This document shows, in pieces, positions 24,676 through 33,408 of a stretch of DNA of 33,728 nucleotides. The notes under the pieces are model-generated. The model worked only from the letters and a program-made list of their open reading frames with translations, was not told where the DNA came from and searched no databases. The translations under genes and the position numbers were made by a program. This DNA comes from Prevotella falsenii DSM 22864 = JCM 15124 (lineage in GTDB: Bacteria > Bacteroidota > Bacteroidia > Bacteroidales > Bacteroidaceae). The stretch is from assembly GCF_000613945.1 (NCBI RefSeq), contig NZ_BAJY01000029.1, positions 1-33,728 of the forward strand, written 5' to 3'. The stretch's first letter is position 1. Each line of letters opens with the position of its first letter.

Positions 24676-27050
24676 TTAATTAAAGAAGTCCCAACTTATT
24701 CCCAATCGTAAAATTCGTTGGTTGAGCGGATAGTGAGGCGTAAAGAAGTAGTTGCCACTATCGCCGCTATTGATGTGCGACATCATTATGAAGAAGCGTG
24801 TGCGCTGCAATTTAAAGTTGGCATAGGCATTGATAACAGGATAGTTGCCTATCTCTGTTCTGCTTGCTTCTGTTTCTTGTATGCCAAACGAGCCCATTCC
24901 CGGAATATATTCGGGTGCATGGTACTTCGTAAAATATCTGCCATCGACACCAAAGTCGCAGTCTAACACCTTTGCAATTTTAAATCTGATGAACAAATTG
25001 CTGTAAATGTTGAGCGTTGGGGTAGGGAGGACAGCTTCGTTGCTCGACTTTTGGAATGTAATCAGGTTTTGCCAATTCATTATTCCGAACTTAAAGTCTT
25101 GCTGCAATTGAAGTGTAAGCAAGCTAATGGCACCGTTATGTTGCCTTACATTTACTTGATTGTTTCTTACAAGATAATTATTACCACTTGCCACACGTTC
25201 GTTTTGCAAGCCAAAGTAAGCATAGTTCTTTAATACATCGTATCCCACACGCAACTGTGTTCTTGTCTTTTTCAACGTAAATGCACCTAACAACCGGGAG
25301 TGAATTTGTTGGTCAAGATTGTTGTCCCACCAAAAATGGCGCGAACGGAATGTGTTCATATAGAACGTGGGGGCTGTGCGATGAAAGAAAGCCGTAGCAG
25401 CAAACTGCACAGTGTCGCCCAACAGCGGGAAGTTAAGGTCTGCATTTCCGTCTATGTGTAGCTGTCCTGCTCTGTCGCCTGCTATCCACGCTTCAGCATT
25501 TATATTATAATGTAAGGTTTTGCCGTTCGCTTTTAGTAGCTGTCCACCCACAGAGATGTCGTTTTTATTTATTTTTTCATATCCTCCAAACAATGGATTG
25601 GTCGCCGGTGTTGTGGTTGTCGTGAGCAGCATAGGAAGCTCGTAGTGGCGCAGTTCGTGAGAAACAAATGCTTTTAATCCTGCCTTTGCCCACTTGTTAA
25701 ACCCTTCCAACAGTGCGATGGCAAAGGTATTCTTCAACGCCCAATGTTTGGTTTGGTCGTAAATGGAGTCGTTTGCCGTTGCATTGTTATAGTAGTAGTT
25801 GTTTGCATAGAATGAATCCGGCGTATCATAGGCTTGATAAATTCTTCTGAAATTATCGAAGCGAGCCGTATGGATAAAACTTGTTACGGGCACATACTCA
25901 TCTTTTATCCATTCATTGGTAGCATCGTTGCCGGTCATTTCCTTCTCTCCCAAGCTATCAACATTGATGAAATCGCGTTGTTCGCCGTTTGTTGCCAAAT
26001 TGTTTGAAGTTGGATTATTGCCGATTACCTTTGCATCGTCGGGTCTGCCTTTCGCCTTTTGGCGTTTGTTAAACTCTTCTTCGTCAAACTCTTCACCATT
26101 TTTCTTGGCTTCTTCCATTGCTTCTTGCGTGCCTTATCTGCTTCCTGACTTTGCATCGACCTTATGGCAAACTTCTTTGCCTCTATTTCTTCCTTTGTCA
26201 TAGCAACTTTTCTATAAAAGCCCAAGCTATATCTGTGGTTGAAAAAGATGTGCTGGTTGTCGTTTCTATTCCAGTTTTTCGAAAGAACTGTGGGTATTTC
26301 GCTTGTTTCAAACGATTCATTGAATATTTCGGGGTGGGTAATGTAAGCATCATTGGCTATACCTCCGTTTTCCGAAACCTTTTGATGGTTGAGCGAAGAA
26401 AGAAAGTTTGCCTGATACTTTTCGCCTGTATAAGTGCCCCAAAACGTGTAATCGATGTGCGAAGTGTTCTGATTGCTGTAATACCCACGCCCATAAAGAT
26501 AGTCGAACTTAAACCCAAATCCCCACTTCTTTCCTGCATTAATCGCAAATAATGCCTTGAACTGGTCTTCACCGTCTGTTCTGTCGCCTGCCGTGCTGTA
26601 CGATAAGTTGGTTATCGGAGATAGGGTAGAGGTGAAATGGAACTTGGAAGGTGGTACAATAAACTTGTCGTATGGTGCAAGAAAGATAAATTCCGAAGGC
26701 TCAGATCTGTCTATGAAGATACGATTTTGACGAGGCGAACCTAAATTACCTAATGAATTATACTCTCCTCGTAAGCCCGTGGTAAAGAAAGTGTTCATAA
26801 ACAGTTCAGACACCGTATCGGGCTGTGCTGCTGTTCTGTCGCCAAAGCGTTCGTCAATCGTCCATACTTTTAAGCCGCGTGGTATTTCTTTGTGTTGGTT
26901 CTGTATGGAGTCTGATAGTCCAAGATTTCTGTTACCTTGAAAACCGTTGAGGTTAGACATACCATCTCTTGATATTGTATCAAAGCTTTGTGCGTTAGCA
27001 AGTAAAGAGATGATGAACAAACTTATAATCAGTGATATGTGTCGCTTCAT
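24676..27050 (-). pseudogene. Putative outer-membrane porin (Porin_10-like), frameshifted
   Basis: The frames 27050-26025 and 26118-24676 make one protein of about 790 residues. It has a signal peptide (MKRHISLIISLFIISLLANA, then QSFD) and beta-strand-rich text typical of Bacteroidetes putative porins (Porin_10), such as KWGFGFKFDYLYGRGYY and the terminal aromatic LRLGISWDFFN. The break is near 26110-26130: the first frame runs KARKKQWKKP while the other should read EAMEEAKKNGEEF; adding one base (AAGGAAGCAATG) restores the frame. The C-terminal half is otherwise intact, so the break is either recent or an error. It overlaps the small membrane protein gene by 4 bp. Confidence 0.82.
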
Positions 27051-27286
27051 TGACGGAATAATCGAAGTGTGGCTTCGGTGAATTTAAATACCATTGAAAC
27101 TAATATAATGATAATTCCAACTGTTTGGTCTGCTAAAGCAAAATAGAAAATCACACCAATTAAAGCCCCTACCATAAAAATGATATTGAGCCACTGACGC
27201 AGTGCTGAAACATTGTTTTTATTTTCTCTTAGTGGGCGTCTACGATGGGGTGGACGTGCCAAACTATTTTCGTTTTCCTCTGTCAT
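27047..27286 (-). CDS. Small two-TM membrane protein
   Basis: A 79-residue protein with an Arg/Pro-rich N terminus (SLARPPHRRRPLRENKN) and two hydrophobic segments, about residues 33-49 and 53-68. The positive N terminus predicts it stays in the cytosol. No family is recognised with certainty. Its stop overlaps the porin ATG (ATGA), so the pair is probably translationally coupled, and it is the first gene of the porin-menA-HD-guaD operon. Role unknown. Confidence 0.75.
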   Translation of the reverse strand: MTEENENSLARPPHRRRPLRENKNNVSALRQWLNIIFMVGALIGVIFYFALADQTVGIIIILVSMVFKFTEATLRLFRQ

Positions 27287-27418
27287 AATATCTGTATTTA
27301 TACTATTCCATTGCTATTGACTTCTATCTTGCTTGCTGTGCATAAAGAAACGATAGACGCAAAGAATGTCTATTTAAACGAGTACCTATTTAATTGTTTA
27401 TACAAATAATTTATAGAG

Positions 27419-27426
27419 CAAAGTTA
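27419..27426 (-). promoter_or_regulatory. Candidate promoter of the porin-menA operon
   Basis: TAACTTTG on the minus strand matches TAnnTTTG. The -33 half is weak at the expected distance. The leader to the first ATG would be about 125 nt. Confidence 0.5.
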
Positions 27427-27564
27427 TAAAAAAATACTTGATTGCAGCTTGCTTATAAAATATTTAACGTTCGTTTGGAGTTTCGGACGCATTTTACGTT
27501 CAATGAAACAGTAGAACTTGAGCAGCGAGTATCTATTTTATGGGGTAAGATAAGGTAAAAGTAT

Positions 27565-27751
27565 GTAAATGTTTTTCGCAAGGATAGCTATTGTGTAACT
27601 GTCTTGTTATCAATGCACTACAATAGGTGTTGTTTTGCATTCCAAAAGCGGCTGTTTTGCACGGTAAAACCGTAGGTTTTGCAACGCAAAACAGCCGCTT
27701 TCGCAACGCCAAAGTGCAGTTATCGCTTTTTTAAGGAAGTTATCTTTACAA
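27565..27751 (-). repeat. 187-bp interspersed repeat, copy C (reverse)
   Basis: Read on the minus strand it begins TTGTAAAGATAA and ends CATTTAC, like the others. Arm 1 is changed to AAAGCGGCTGTTTTGC and arm 3 to GCAAAACAGCCGCTTTT, and these pair perfectly (plus strand 27644-27660 with 27686-27701). Arm 2 keeps CAAAACCTACGGTTTT and folds on itself. Conserved joints TTGGCGTTGCG and TTACCGTGCAAAAC are shared with copies B and D. Confidence 0.9.
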
Positions 27752-27813
27752 AACAAAGGGTATTTGAGCCATATCGGCAGTAAGAAAAAGAACCGTCGCA
27801 CAATACTTTTTTG

Positions 27814-29859
27814 TTAAACCGTTTTTTGTTCCAACTCTGTTTGTAAGCGCAATATTTCATCACGATACTGTGCAGCTTGTAAGAAATCGAGGTTCTTGGC
27901 AGTTTCTTTCATCAGTGCTGTTGTGTTCTGAATACTCTTTTCAAGCTGTTTCCTTGTCATTTTCATAACAATAGGGTCGGCTACCATTGCAGCTTCTTCT
28001 TGCGGTATACTGTATGTTTGCGACTTTTTCTTATCAATCGGAATGTTTGTTGCCATAGAGCCATCGCCAACAGGTAGTATTTCTTTTATAGAACGTCTGA
28101 TTTGCGTTGGCGTAATATGGTGCAGTTCGTTATATCTTAACTGCTTCTCACGCCTGCGCAATGTCTCGTCAATGGTTTTTTGCATACTTTCTGTAATGGT
28201 GTCGGCATACATGATAACCTTTCCATTTACATTACGTGCAGCTCTACCTGCAGTCTGCGTAAGACTTCTATGACTGCGAAGAAACCCTTCTTTGTCGGCA
28301 TCGAGTATTGCCACCAACGAAACCTCCGGTAAATCCAAGCCTTCTCGCAAAAGGTTTACTCCAACTAAAACGTCATAAATTCCACTGCGTAAGTCGTTTA
28401 TTATTTTTATTCTATCTAAACTTGCAACGTTGCTGTGTATATATGCAGCTCGTACTTCATGGTTTAAAAGATACTCGGTTAATTCTTCTGCCATTCGTTT
28501 CGTGAGTGTCGTAACAAGAATGCGTTCCTCTTTTTCCGCCCTTATCAGGATTTCTTCCATTAAGTTGTCGATTTGATTTTCCGATGGACGAACCTCTATT
28601 TCGGGGTCGAGCAAGCCTGTTGGGCGTATAAGTTGTTCGACTACGACGCCTTCTGCTTCTTCTAATTCAAAGTTTGCAGGGGTTGCCGATACATAAATAA
28701 TTTGCTTGATGAGACTATGAAACTCTTCAAACTTTAGCGGACGGTTGTCGAATGCCGCAGGCAAACGGAAACCAAACTCCACAAGATTTTTCTTTCTTGC
28801 TCTGTCGCCACCGTACATAGCCGAGATTTGAGGAACACTTACGTGGCTCTCATCAATTATAATAAGGTTGTCTTCAGGGAAAAAATCCAAGAGACAATAA
28901 GGACGCTGACCCGCTTCTCTGCCATCGAAATAACGAGAATAGTTCTCTATTCCTGAACAGTGCCCCAATTCCTTTATCATTTCTATGTCATATTCAACGC
29001 GTTCTTTAATGCGTTGAGCCTTAATACTATCCCCTATTTCGTTAAAGAAATCGATTTGTATTGTCAAGTCATCTTGAATTTGTCGGATAGCATTTTCGGT
29101 TTGCTCCTTTGATGTAACAAAAAGATTGGCAGGGTAAACCTCGTATTCTTCAAATGTGCCTAAGCGGTGATAAGACACAGCGTCTATTTCTTCTATGGCA
29201 TCTATTTCGTCGTCCCACCACGTAACTCTTAATATGTTGTCGCTGTAAGCCATTGCTATATCAACCGTATCTCCTTTTACACGGAAGTTGCCACGCTGTA
29301 AATCTATATCATTTCTGACATATAACGCATTTACGAGTTGTCTTAAAAAGATGTTACGGTCGAGAACTTGCCCTTTCTTTATTCTTATTACATTATCTTT
29401 CATTGCAACAGGACCGCCCATACCATAGATACAGGATACCGATGACACCACAATTACATCTTTTCTGCCGGATAATAGCGAAGAAACTGCTGAAAGACGG
29501 AGCTTGTCAATCTCATCGTTGATAGCCAAATCTTTCTCTATGTAGGTGTCAGTTGAAGGCATATAAGCCTCCGGCTGATAGTAATCGTAGTACGAAACAT
29601 AGTATTCCACCGCATTTTCAGGGAAGAAACCTTTCATTTCCTCGAAGAGTTGGGCAGCCAAAGTTTTGTTATGCGATAGAATTAAAGTAGGTTTGTTTAC
29701 GTTGGCAATGACATTTGCCATTGTGAAAGTTTTGCCGGAACCTGTTACACCTAACAGAACCTGACTTTTATCGCCACGCTCCAATCCTTCTGTTAATTCC
29801 TTTATTGCCTCCGGCTGGTCTCCGGTGGGCTTGTATTTTGATGTCAGTTTAAAGTCCAT
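27814..29859 (-). CDS. uvrB: Excinuclease ABC subunit B
   Basis: A 681-residue UvrB, full length. Walker A is GVTGSGKT (37-44), the beta-hairpin that clamps DNA is YYDYYQPEAY (about 90-99), the helicase II box is IIDESHVS, and later helicase motifs include QTAGRAARNVNGKVIMY. The C-terminal UVR domain (LMKETAKNLDFLQAAQYRDE) contacts UvrC/UvrA. It loads on damaged DNA with UvrA and recruits UvrC in nucleotide excision repair. I use the ATG at 29859 (MDFKLTSKYKPTGDQP), not the TTG at 29871, because the latter lies in the -7 box. Single-gene transcription unit diverging from bamD. Confidence 0.97.
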   Translation of the reverse strand: MDFKLTSKYKPTGDQPEAIKELTEGLERGDKSQVLLGVTGSGKTFTMANVIANVNKPTLILSHNKTLAAQLFEEMKGFFPENAVEYYVSYYDYYQPEAYMPSTDTYIEKDLAINDEIDKLRLSAVSSLLSGRKDVIVVSSVSCIYGMGGPVAMKDNVIRIKKGQVLDRNIFLRQLVNALYVRNDIDLQRGNFRVKGDTVDIAMAYSDNILRVTWWDDEIDAIEEIDAVSYHRLGTFEEYEVYPANLFVTSKEQTENAIRQIQDDLTIQIDFFNEIGDSIKAQRIKERVEYDIEMIKELGHCSGIENYSRYFDGREAGQRPYCLLDFFPEDNLIIIDESHVSVPQISAMYGGDRARKKNLVEFGFRLPAAFDNRPLKFEEFHSLIKQIIYVSATPANFELEEAEGVVVEQLIRPTGLLDPEIEVRPSENQIDNLMEEILIRAEKEERILVTTLTKRMAEELTEYLLNHEVRAAYIHSNVASLDRIKIINDLRSGIYDVLVGVNLLREGLDLPEVSLVAILDADKEGFLRSHRSLTQTAGRAARNVNGKVIMYADTITESMQKTIDETLRRREKQLRYNELHHITPTQIRRSIKEILPVGDGSMATNIPIDKKKSQTYSIPQEEAAMVADPIVMKMTRKQLEKSIQNTTALMKETAKNLDFLQAAQYRDEILRLQTELEQKTV

Positions 29860-29868
29860 TATTAAGTA

Positions 29869-29876
29869 CAAAGTTA
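29869..29876 (-). promoter_or_regulatory. Candidate uvrB promoter -7 box
   Basis: TAACTTTG on the minus strand matches TAnnTTTG exactly and ends 9 bp before the uvrB ATG, so the mRNA leader would be only a few nucleotides. No TTTG is seen at -33, so this box is less certain than the bamD one. Confidence 0.55.
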
Positions 29877-29937
29877 ATAAAAAACTGTAGATTATAGATA
29901 ATTAAAAGTGATTTTTTGCTAAAAATGCAGTAACAGC

Positions 29938-29968
29938 TTTGTTTATTATGGAATTATATGTAACTTTG
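29938..29968 (+). promoter_or_regulatory. bamD-rpoZ operon promoter
   Basis: TTTG (29938-29941) and TAACTTTG (29961-29968) are separated by 19 bp, an exact fit to the Bacteroidetes sigma-ABfr promoter. The bamD ATG follows 17 bp after the -7 box, so the leader is short. The region also faces the uvrB promoter on the other strand. Confidence 0.8.
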
Positions 29969-29985
29969 CATCTCAAAGTAAATTT

Positions 29986-30819
29986 ATGAAGAAGAATATT
30001 CTCATTACATTTATTCTGTCGCTTCTTTTCACAAGTTGTGCACAAGAATACAACCAAGTTTATAAAAGTACAGACTATACATATAAGTATGAGTACGCAA
30101 AAGAGTGTTTCGCAAAAGGGAAATACAGCTTTGCAGTAACCCTGCTTCAAGATTTGGTAACTATTCAAAAAGGTACTGACAACGCGCAAGAATGCCTCTA
30201 TATGCTGGCTATGGCAGAATATGGAATGCACGATTACCAAGCTGCTTCAGAAGCTTTTAAGAAGTATTATCAAACCTATCCGCATGGATATTATGCAGAA
30301 ATGGCTTCTTTCTACATTGGACAGAGCTTGTACGAAGGAACTCCGGAGCCTCGTTTAGACCAGACACCAACCGTTGCAGCAATTGCAGCATTCCAAGATT
30401 ATTTGGATTTATACCCAAACGGAAAAATGAAAGGAACCGCACAGCAGAGATTGTTTACTTTGCAAGACAAGCTTATTCGTAAGGAATACTTAAACGCAAA
30501 ATTGTATTACAATCTCGGTTCTTACTTTGGTAATTGCGGAAACGATGGCGGTAACAATTATGAAGCGTGCATTATTACAGCGCAAAATGCTTTGAACGAC
30601 TTCCCATATTCTTCGCTTCGAGAAGATTTTGCCATTCTTGTAATGAAAGGTAAGTATGAGTTAGCGCAGATGAGTGTTGAAGAAAAGAAAGTGCAACGCT
30701 ATCAAGACGCAGAAGATGAATGCTATGGCTTCATCAATGAATATCCTGATTCTAAGGAACGTTCAACTGCCGAAAAGTATATAGAGAAGTGCAAGCAATT
30801 TACTGCAAAAGCAAAATAG
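29986..30819 (+). CDS. bamD: Outer-membrane assembly lipoprotein BamD
   Basis: A 277-residue lipoprotein. The lipobox is LLFTSC with Cys18 as the lipidated residue. Tetratricopeptide repeats follow: YAKECFAKGKYSFAVTLLQDL, YMLAMAEYGMHDYQAASEAF, and AAIAAFQDYLDLYPNGKM, in the spacing of BamD/YfiO. It is part of the BAM complex that inserts beta-barrel proteins in the outer membrane. It is the first gene of a plus-strand unit, 23 bp before rpoZ, with a clear promoter. Confidence 0.9.
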   Translation: MKKNILITFILSLLFTSCAQEYNQVYKSTDYTYKYEYAKECFAKGKYSFAVTLLQDLVTIQKGTDNAQECLYMLAMAEYGMHDYQAASEAFKKYYQTYPHGYYAEMASFYIGQSLYEGTPEPRLDQTPTVAAIAAFQDYLDLYPNGKMKGTAQQRLFTLQDKLIRKEYLNAKLYYNLGSYFGNCGNDGGNNYEACIITAQNALNDFPYSSLREDFAILVMKGKYELAQMSVEEKKVQRYQDAEDECYGFINEYPDSKERSTAEKYIEKCKQFTAKAK

Positions 30820-30842
30820 AAATATAAAACAAGCATAAATAA

Positions 30843-31190
30843 ATGGATTACAAGAAATCAAAAGCACCTGTAAACACAGTAACCCGTGATGTGGTAGAGC
30901 TTTGGAACGAAACAGACAACGTTTATGAAAGTGTTGCTATCATTGCAAAGCGTGCTAATCAAATTTCAGTTGAAATCAAGCAAGACCTCAGCAAGAAACT
31001 TGCAGAGTTTGCTTCGTATAGCGATTCGTTAGAAGAGGTGTTTGAAAATCGTGAGCAAATAGAGATTAGTCGTTATTACGAGAAACTTCCAAAGCCAACA
31101 CTATTGGCTACTCAAGAGTTCTTGGACGGTAATGTTTATTGGCGCGACCCATCGAAAGATGGATTAGAGAACGAAGACGCTCAAGTATGA
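30843..31190 (+). CDS. rpoZ: RNA polymerase omega subunit (Bacteroidetes type)
   Basis: A 115-residue protein. The start MDYKKSKAPVNTVTRDVVEL and the core YESVAIIAKRANQISVEIK match the Rpb6/omega fold; the C-terminal FENREQIEISRYYEKLPKPT is characteristic of Bacteroidetes members. Omega helps fold and hold the beta-prime subunit. Its stop codon overlaps the ATG of the DUF4293 gene (ATGA). The order bamD-rpoZ-DUF4293 is, to my knowledge, conserved in Bacteroidales. Confidence 0.9.
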   Translation: MDYKKSKAPVNTVTRDVVELWNETDNVYESVAIIAKRANQISVEIKQDLSKKLAEFASYSDSLEEVFENREQIEISRYYEKLPKPTLLATQEFLDGNVYWRDPSKDGLENEDAQV

Positions 31191-31638
31191 TACAAAGAAA
31201 GCAAACTATTTTCTTGTTCTTATCGTTCGTAGTACTTGTTATTTGCCTTTGCATGCCTATCGGTTTATTGGAACCAAGCGGTATGGGAATATCAAGTAAG
31301 ATGACAAACTTATGGATAGTAGACGGGAATGGAGTGAAAGACTTTAAGGTGTGGCCATTGTTTGCGACTTTATTGATAACGCTTCCACTGCATTTGTTTG
31401 TTATATTTGATTATAAGAATAGGAAACGCCAAATACGATTTTGCAGCATTGCAATATTCCTTGTAGTTGCTTGGCATCTTGCTATCTGCTTATAAGTCAA
31501 TTTATGTTGGGCGATTTGAAACTTCATTTTGAATATGGAGCGTGTCTACCATTCGTTTCGCTCATTTTGTTGATATTGGCAAGAAATGCTATCAAGTCAG
31601 ACGAGGCACTTGTTCGTGCAGCAGATAGAATAAGATAA
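31187..31638 (+). pseudogene. DUF4293 membrane protein, frameshifted
   Basis: The first frame starts at 31187 (MIQRKQTIFLFLSFVVLVIC) and reads to a stop at 31495 after FLVVAWHLAICL. The second frame carries the rest of the family, FEYGACLPFVSLILLILARNAIKSDEALVRAADRIR, to 31638. Inserting one base near 31485-31490 gives a single protein of about 150 residues with four membrane spans, the usual DUF4293 length. The function of the family is unknown. I start at 31187 because this ATG overlaps the rpoZ stop. An indel error and a true mutation cannot be told apart here. Confidence 0.8.
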
Positions 31639-31658
31639 TTATCATATCCAACCAAACA

Positions 31659-31692
31659 AAAACTTATTATCATAGCTGATAATAAGTTTTTT
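31659..31692 (+). terminator. Intrinsic terminator after the bamD-rpoZ unit
   Basis: AAAACTTATTATCA (31659-31672) and TGATAATAAGTTTT (31677-31690) form a perfect 14-bp stem with loop TAGC, ending in six T. It lies just 20 bp after the DUF4293 stop. Confidence 0.85.
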
Positions 31693-31702
31693 GTGTTTAT
31701 AG

Positions 31703-31734
31703 TTTGGCAGTTAAGAAGTTTTTTATTAAATTTG
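31703..31734 (+). promoter_or_regulatory. Promoter of the HU-SPOR/FHA unit
   Basis: TTTG (31703-31706) and TAAATTTG (31727-31734) are 20 bp apart, a strong match to the Bacteroidetes consensus. The only suitable ATG is at 31740, five bases after the box, so the message is probably leaderless. This box also excludes the TTG at 31704 as start. Confidence 0.75.
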
Positions 31735-31739
31735 CGAGA

Positions 31740-32744
31740 ATGTTAAGAATAGACCGACATATTGAAATATTATTATTGGAAAATGATTGTATCATTGTCC
31801 CGGGACTCGGTGGCTTCGTAGCATACCACAGCGAAGCACGATACGAGAAGTCAGACAATATTTATCTTCCACCTTATCGTACTGTCGGTTTCAACCCTGT
31901 GTTAAGAATGAATGATTCTTTGCTTGCCCAGTCGTATATTGAGGCTTACGACCTCAGTTACCCGGAAGCAATGAGAGAAATTGAAACAGAGGTTGATAGC
32001 ATTCTTAATACCTTAGAGGAAGTTGGGCTGCTTGAACTGAAGGGGCTTGGTGTACTTAAACGTGAGGGGAATAATAGAATTGCATTTGAACCTTACGAAG
32101 GCGGATTATTGACCCCAAAGTACTATGGATTCAGTAGTTTTGAAATTGCAAAATCAAGCCATGTTGCCAATATAGAGATAGAAAAGACCTCTGTTCAGGA
32201 AAAGATTGAAAAGAAAACGCACGTTGTTTATATAGATACCAACAACCAAGGCGAGAAGCGTTTAAGCGTCAGTCTTAAGGCTGTGAAAGACTTTGCCGTT
32301 GCAGCTGTCTTGGTTTCTTTTGTCTTTATCGTCGGACTTACCGCTGAAAAGCATAACAGTCTCCAACGCCAAGAGGTTAAAAGCGGTATGTTCTATAATA
32401 TTTTCGATTCAAATAATATCAGCAACAGCCAAGCTAATACCTCCAAAGAAAAAGTTATTTCAAACAAAGAAAAAGTTATTTCAAAAGACAAAATGCCTGC
32501 TACACCTTCCAAACACTATTGGAGTTTGGTATTGGCAAGCCATATAACAGAAAGAAATGCCAAAGCCTTTGTGAAGGAACTGCATAATAACGGTTTTGCC
32601 GATGCTTGCATTTACACAGGCGCAGGCAGTATAAAGGTTGTATATGGAAAATATAGAAGTGCTCAGTCAGCCGCTGAAAAACTTAATAATCTTAGAGGTA
32701 ATGCTAACTTCAAGCAGGCATGGATATTGGAAATAGGAAAATAA
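31740..32744 (+). CDS. HU-CCDC81 and SPOR domain membrane protein
   Basis: A 334-residue protein. Residues 1-130 match the bacterial HU-CCDC81 type of HU fold (MLRIDRHIEILLLENDCIIV, PGLGGFVAYHSEARY, VGLLELKGLGVL); residues 185-201 form one membrane span; residues 259-334 form a SPOR domain (HYWSLVLASHITERNAKAF to the C terminus), which in other proteins binds denuded peptidoglycan glycan. The topology places the HU part in the cytosol and SPOR in the periplasm, so it could link the envelope to DNA or to a protein partner (inference). A 21-bp tandem duplication lies in the linker. It is probably co-transcribed with the FHA gene, 6 bp away. Confidence 0.85.
   Translation: MLRIDRHIEILLLENDCIIVPGLGGFVAYHSEARYEKSDNIYLPPYRTVGFNPVLRMNDSLLAQSYIEAYDLSYPEAMREIETEVDSILNTLEEVGLLELKGLGVLKREGNNRIAFEPYEGGLLTPKYYGFSSFEIAKSSHVANIEIEKTSVQEKIEKKTHVVYIDTNNQGEKRLSVSLKAVKDFAVAAVLVSFVFIVGLTAEKHNSLQRQEVKSGMFYNIFDSNNISNSQANTSKEKVISNKEKVISKDKMPATPSKHYWSLVLASHITERNAKAFVKELHNNGFADACIYTGAGSIKVVYGKYRSAQSAAEKLNNLRGNANFKQAWILEIGK
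32444..32485 (+). repeat. Perfect 21-bp tandem duplication in the linker
   Basis: Two identical 21-bp units (32444-32464, 32465-32485), each starting CAAAGAAAAAGTTATTT, encode the heptad-like KEKVISN/K twice. Being a multiple of three, copy-number change would alter linker length without loss of frame. Confidence 0.9.
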
Positions 32745-32750
32745 AAATAT

Positions 32751-33281
32751 ATGAAAAGAGTACGCTGCCCCAAGTGTAAAAGCTTTATTACTTTTGATGA
32801 AACAAAATATTCAGTAGGTCAAAGACTTGCTTTTGCGTGCCCCAATTGTAATAAACAGTTTGGAATCAGACTGGGAATATCTGCCGTTAAGCGTGCTCAG
32901 AAAGCAGAAAACGTCCCACAAAAATCAAGCGAAGAGGTTTTCGATTACGGTTCATTGCATGTAATAGAAAATGTTTTTCATTACAAGCAGGTCTTGCCAT
33001 TGAAGTTGGGAGAAAACGTTATAGGACGTTATATGAAAGGAAACCCCATAAATTGTCCTATTGAAACCGACGATCCGAGTATGGATATGACGCATTGTAC
33101 CATCAATGTATCGAAAAATGCAAAAGGAAAGTTGGAGTATGTATTGAAAGACGGACCCTCTTACACGGGTACATTTGTTGATAACGAAATTCTTGCAGAT
33201 AATGAACGTCGCAATATCTTTGACGGAACACTTTTTACAATAGGTGCTACAAGCATTATTCTCTATGCCGGAAAGGAATAG
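32751..33281 (+). CDS. Zinc-ribbon plus FHA domain protein
   Basis: A 176-residue protein. The N terminus has a zinc ribbon, Cys6-Cys9 and Cys30-Cys33 (VRCPKCKSF; FACPNCNKQ), like MJ0042-type ribbons. Residues 80-175 are a forkhead-associated domain: VIGRY gives the conserved Gly-Arg, and DPSMDMTHCTINV gives the Ser and His of the phosphothreonine site; GTLFTIG closes the fold. FHA domains read phosphothreonine, so a Ser/Thr kinase should exist elsewhere. No membrane segment. It follows the HU-SPOR gene by 6 bp and may act on the same envelope process. Confidence 0.85.
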   Translation: MKRVRCPKCKSFITFDETKYSVGQRLAFACPNCNKQFGIRLGISAVKRAQKAENVPQKSSEEVFDYGSLHVIENVFHYKQVLPLKLGENVIGRYMKGNPINCPIETDDPSMDMTHCTINVSKNAKGKLEYVLKDGPSYTGTFVDNEILADNERRNIFDGTLFTIGATSIILYAGKE

Positions 33282-33360
33282 AAAAAGGCATTGAAGTATC
33301 CTATACCCATAGTTTTTCCTTTATAATTGTTCGCTAAAACCTTTACATCAGATAAAATTC

Positions 33361-33390
33361 GGGCTGAGCTTCTTGTATGGAACTCAGCCC
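33361..33390 (+). terminator. Possible terminator after the FHA gene
   Basis: GGGCTGAG (33361-33368) and CTCAGCCC (33383-33390) form an 8-bp GC-rich stem with a 14-nt loop. The tail is only CTTTCATT, so termination strength is doubtful. Confidence 0.55.
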
Positions 33391-33408
33391 CTTTCATTAC
33401 CCCTGATT

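Larger units (their letters stand above)
27287..27813. other. 527-bp gap between uvrB and the porin operon
   Basis: No credible gene. It holds the porin operon promoter candidate (27419-27426) and repeat copy C (27565-27751), which lies directly after the uvrB stop. No clear intrinsic terminator for uvrB was seen; the repeat hairpins may serve instead, which is a guess. Confidence 0.7.
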
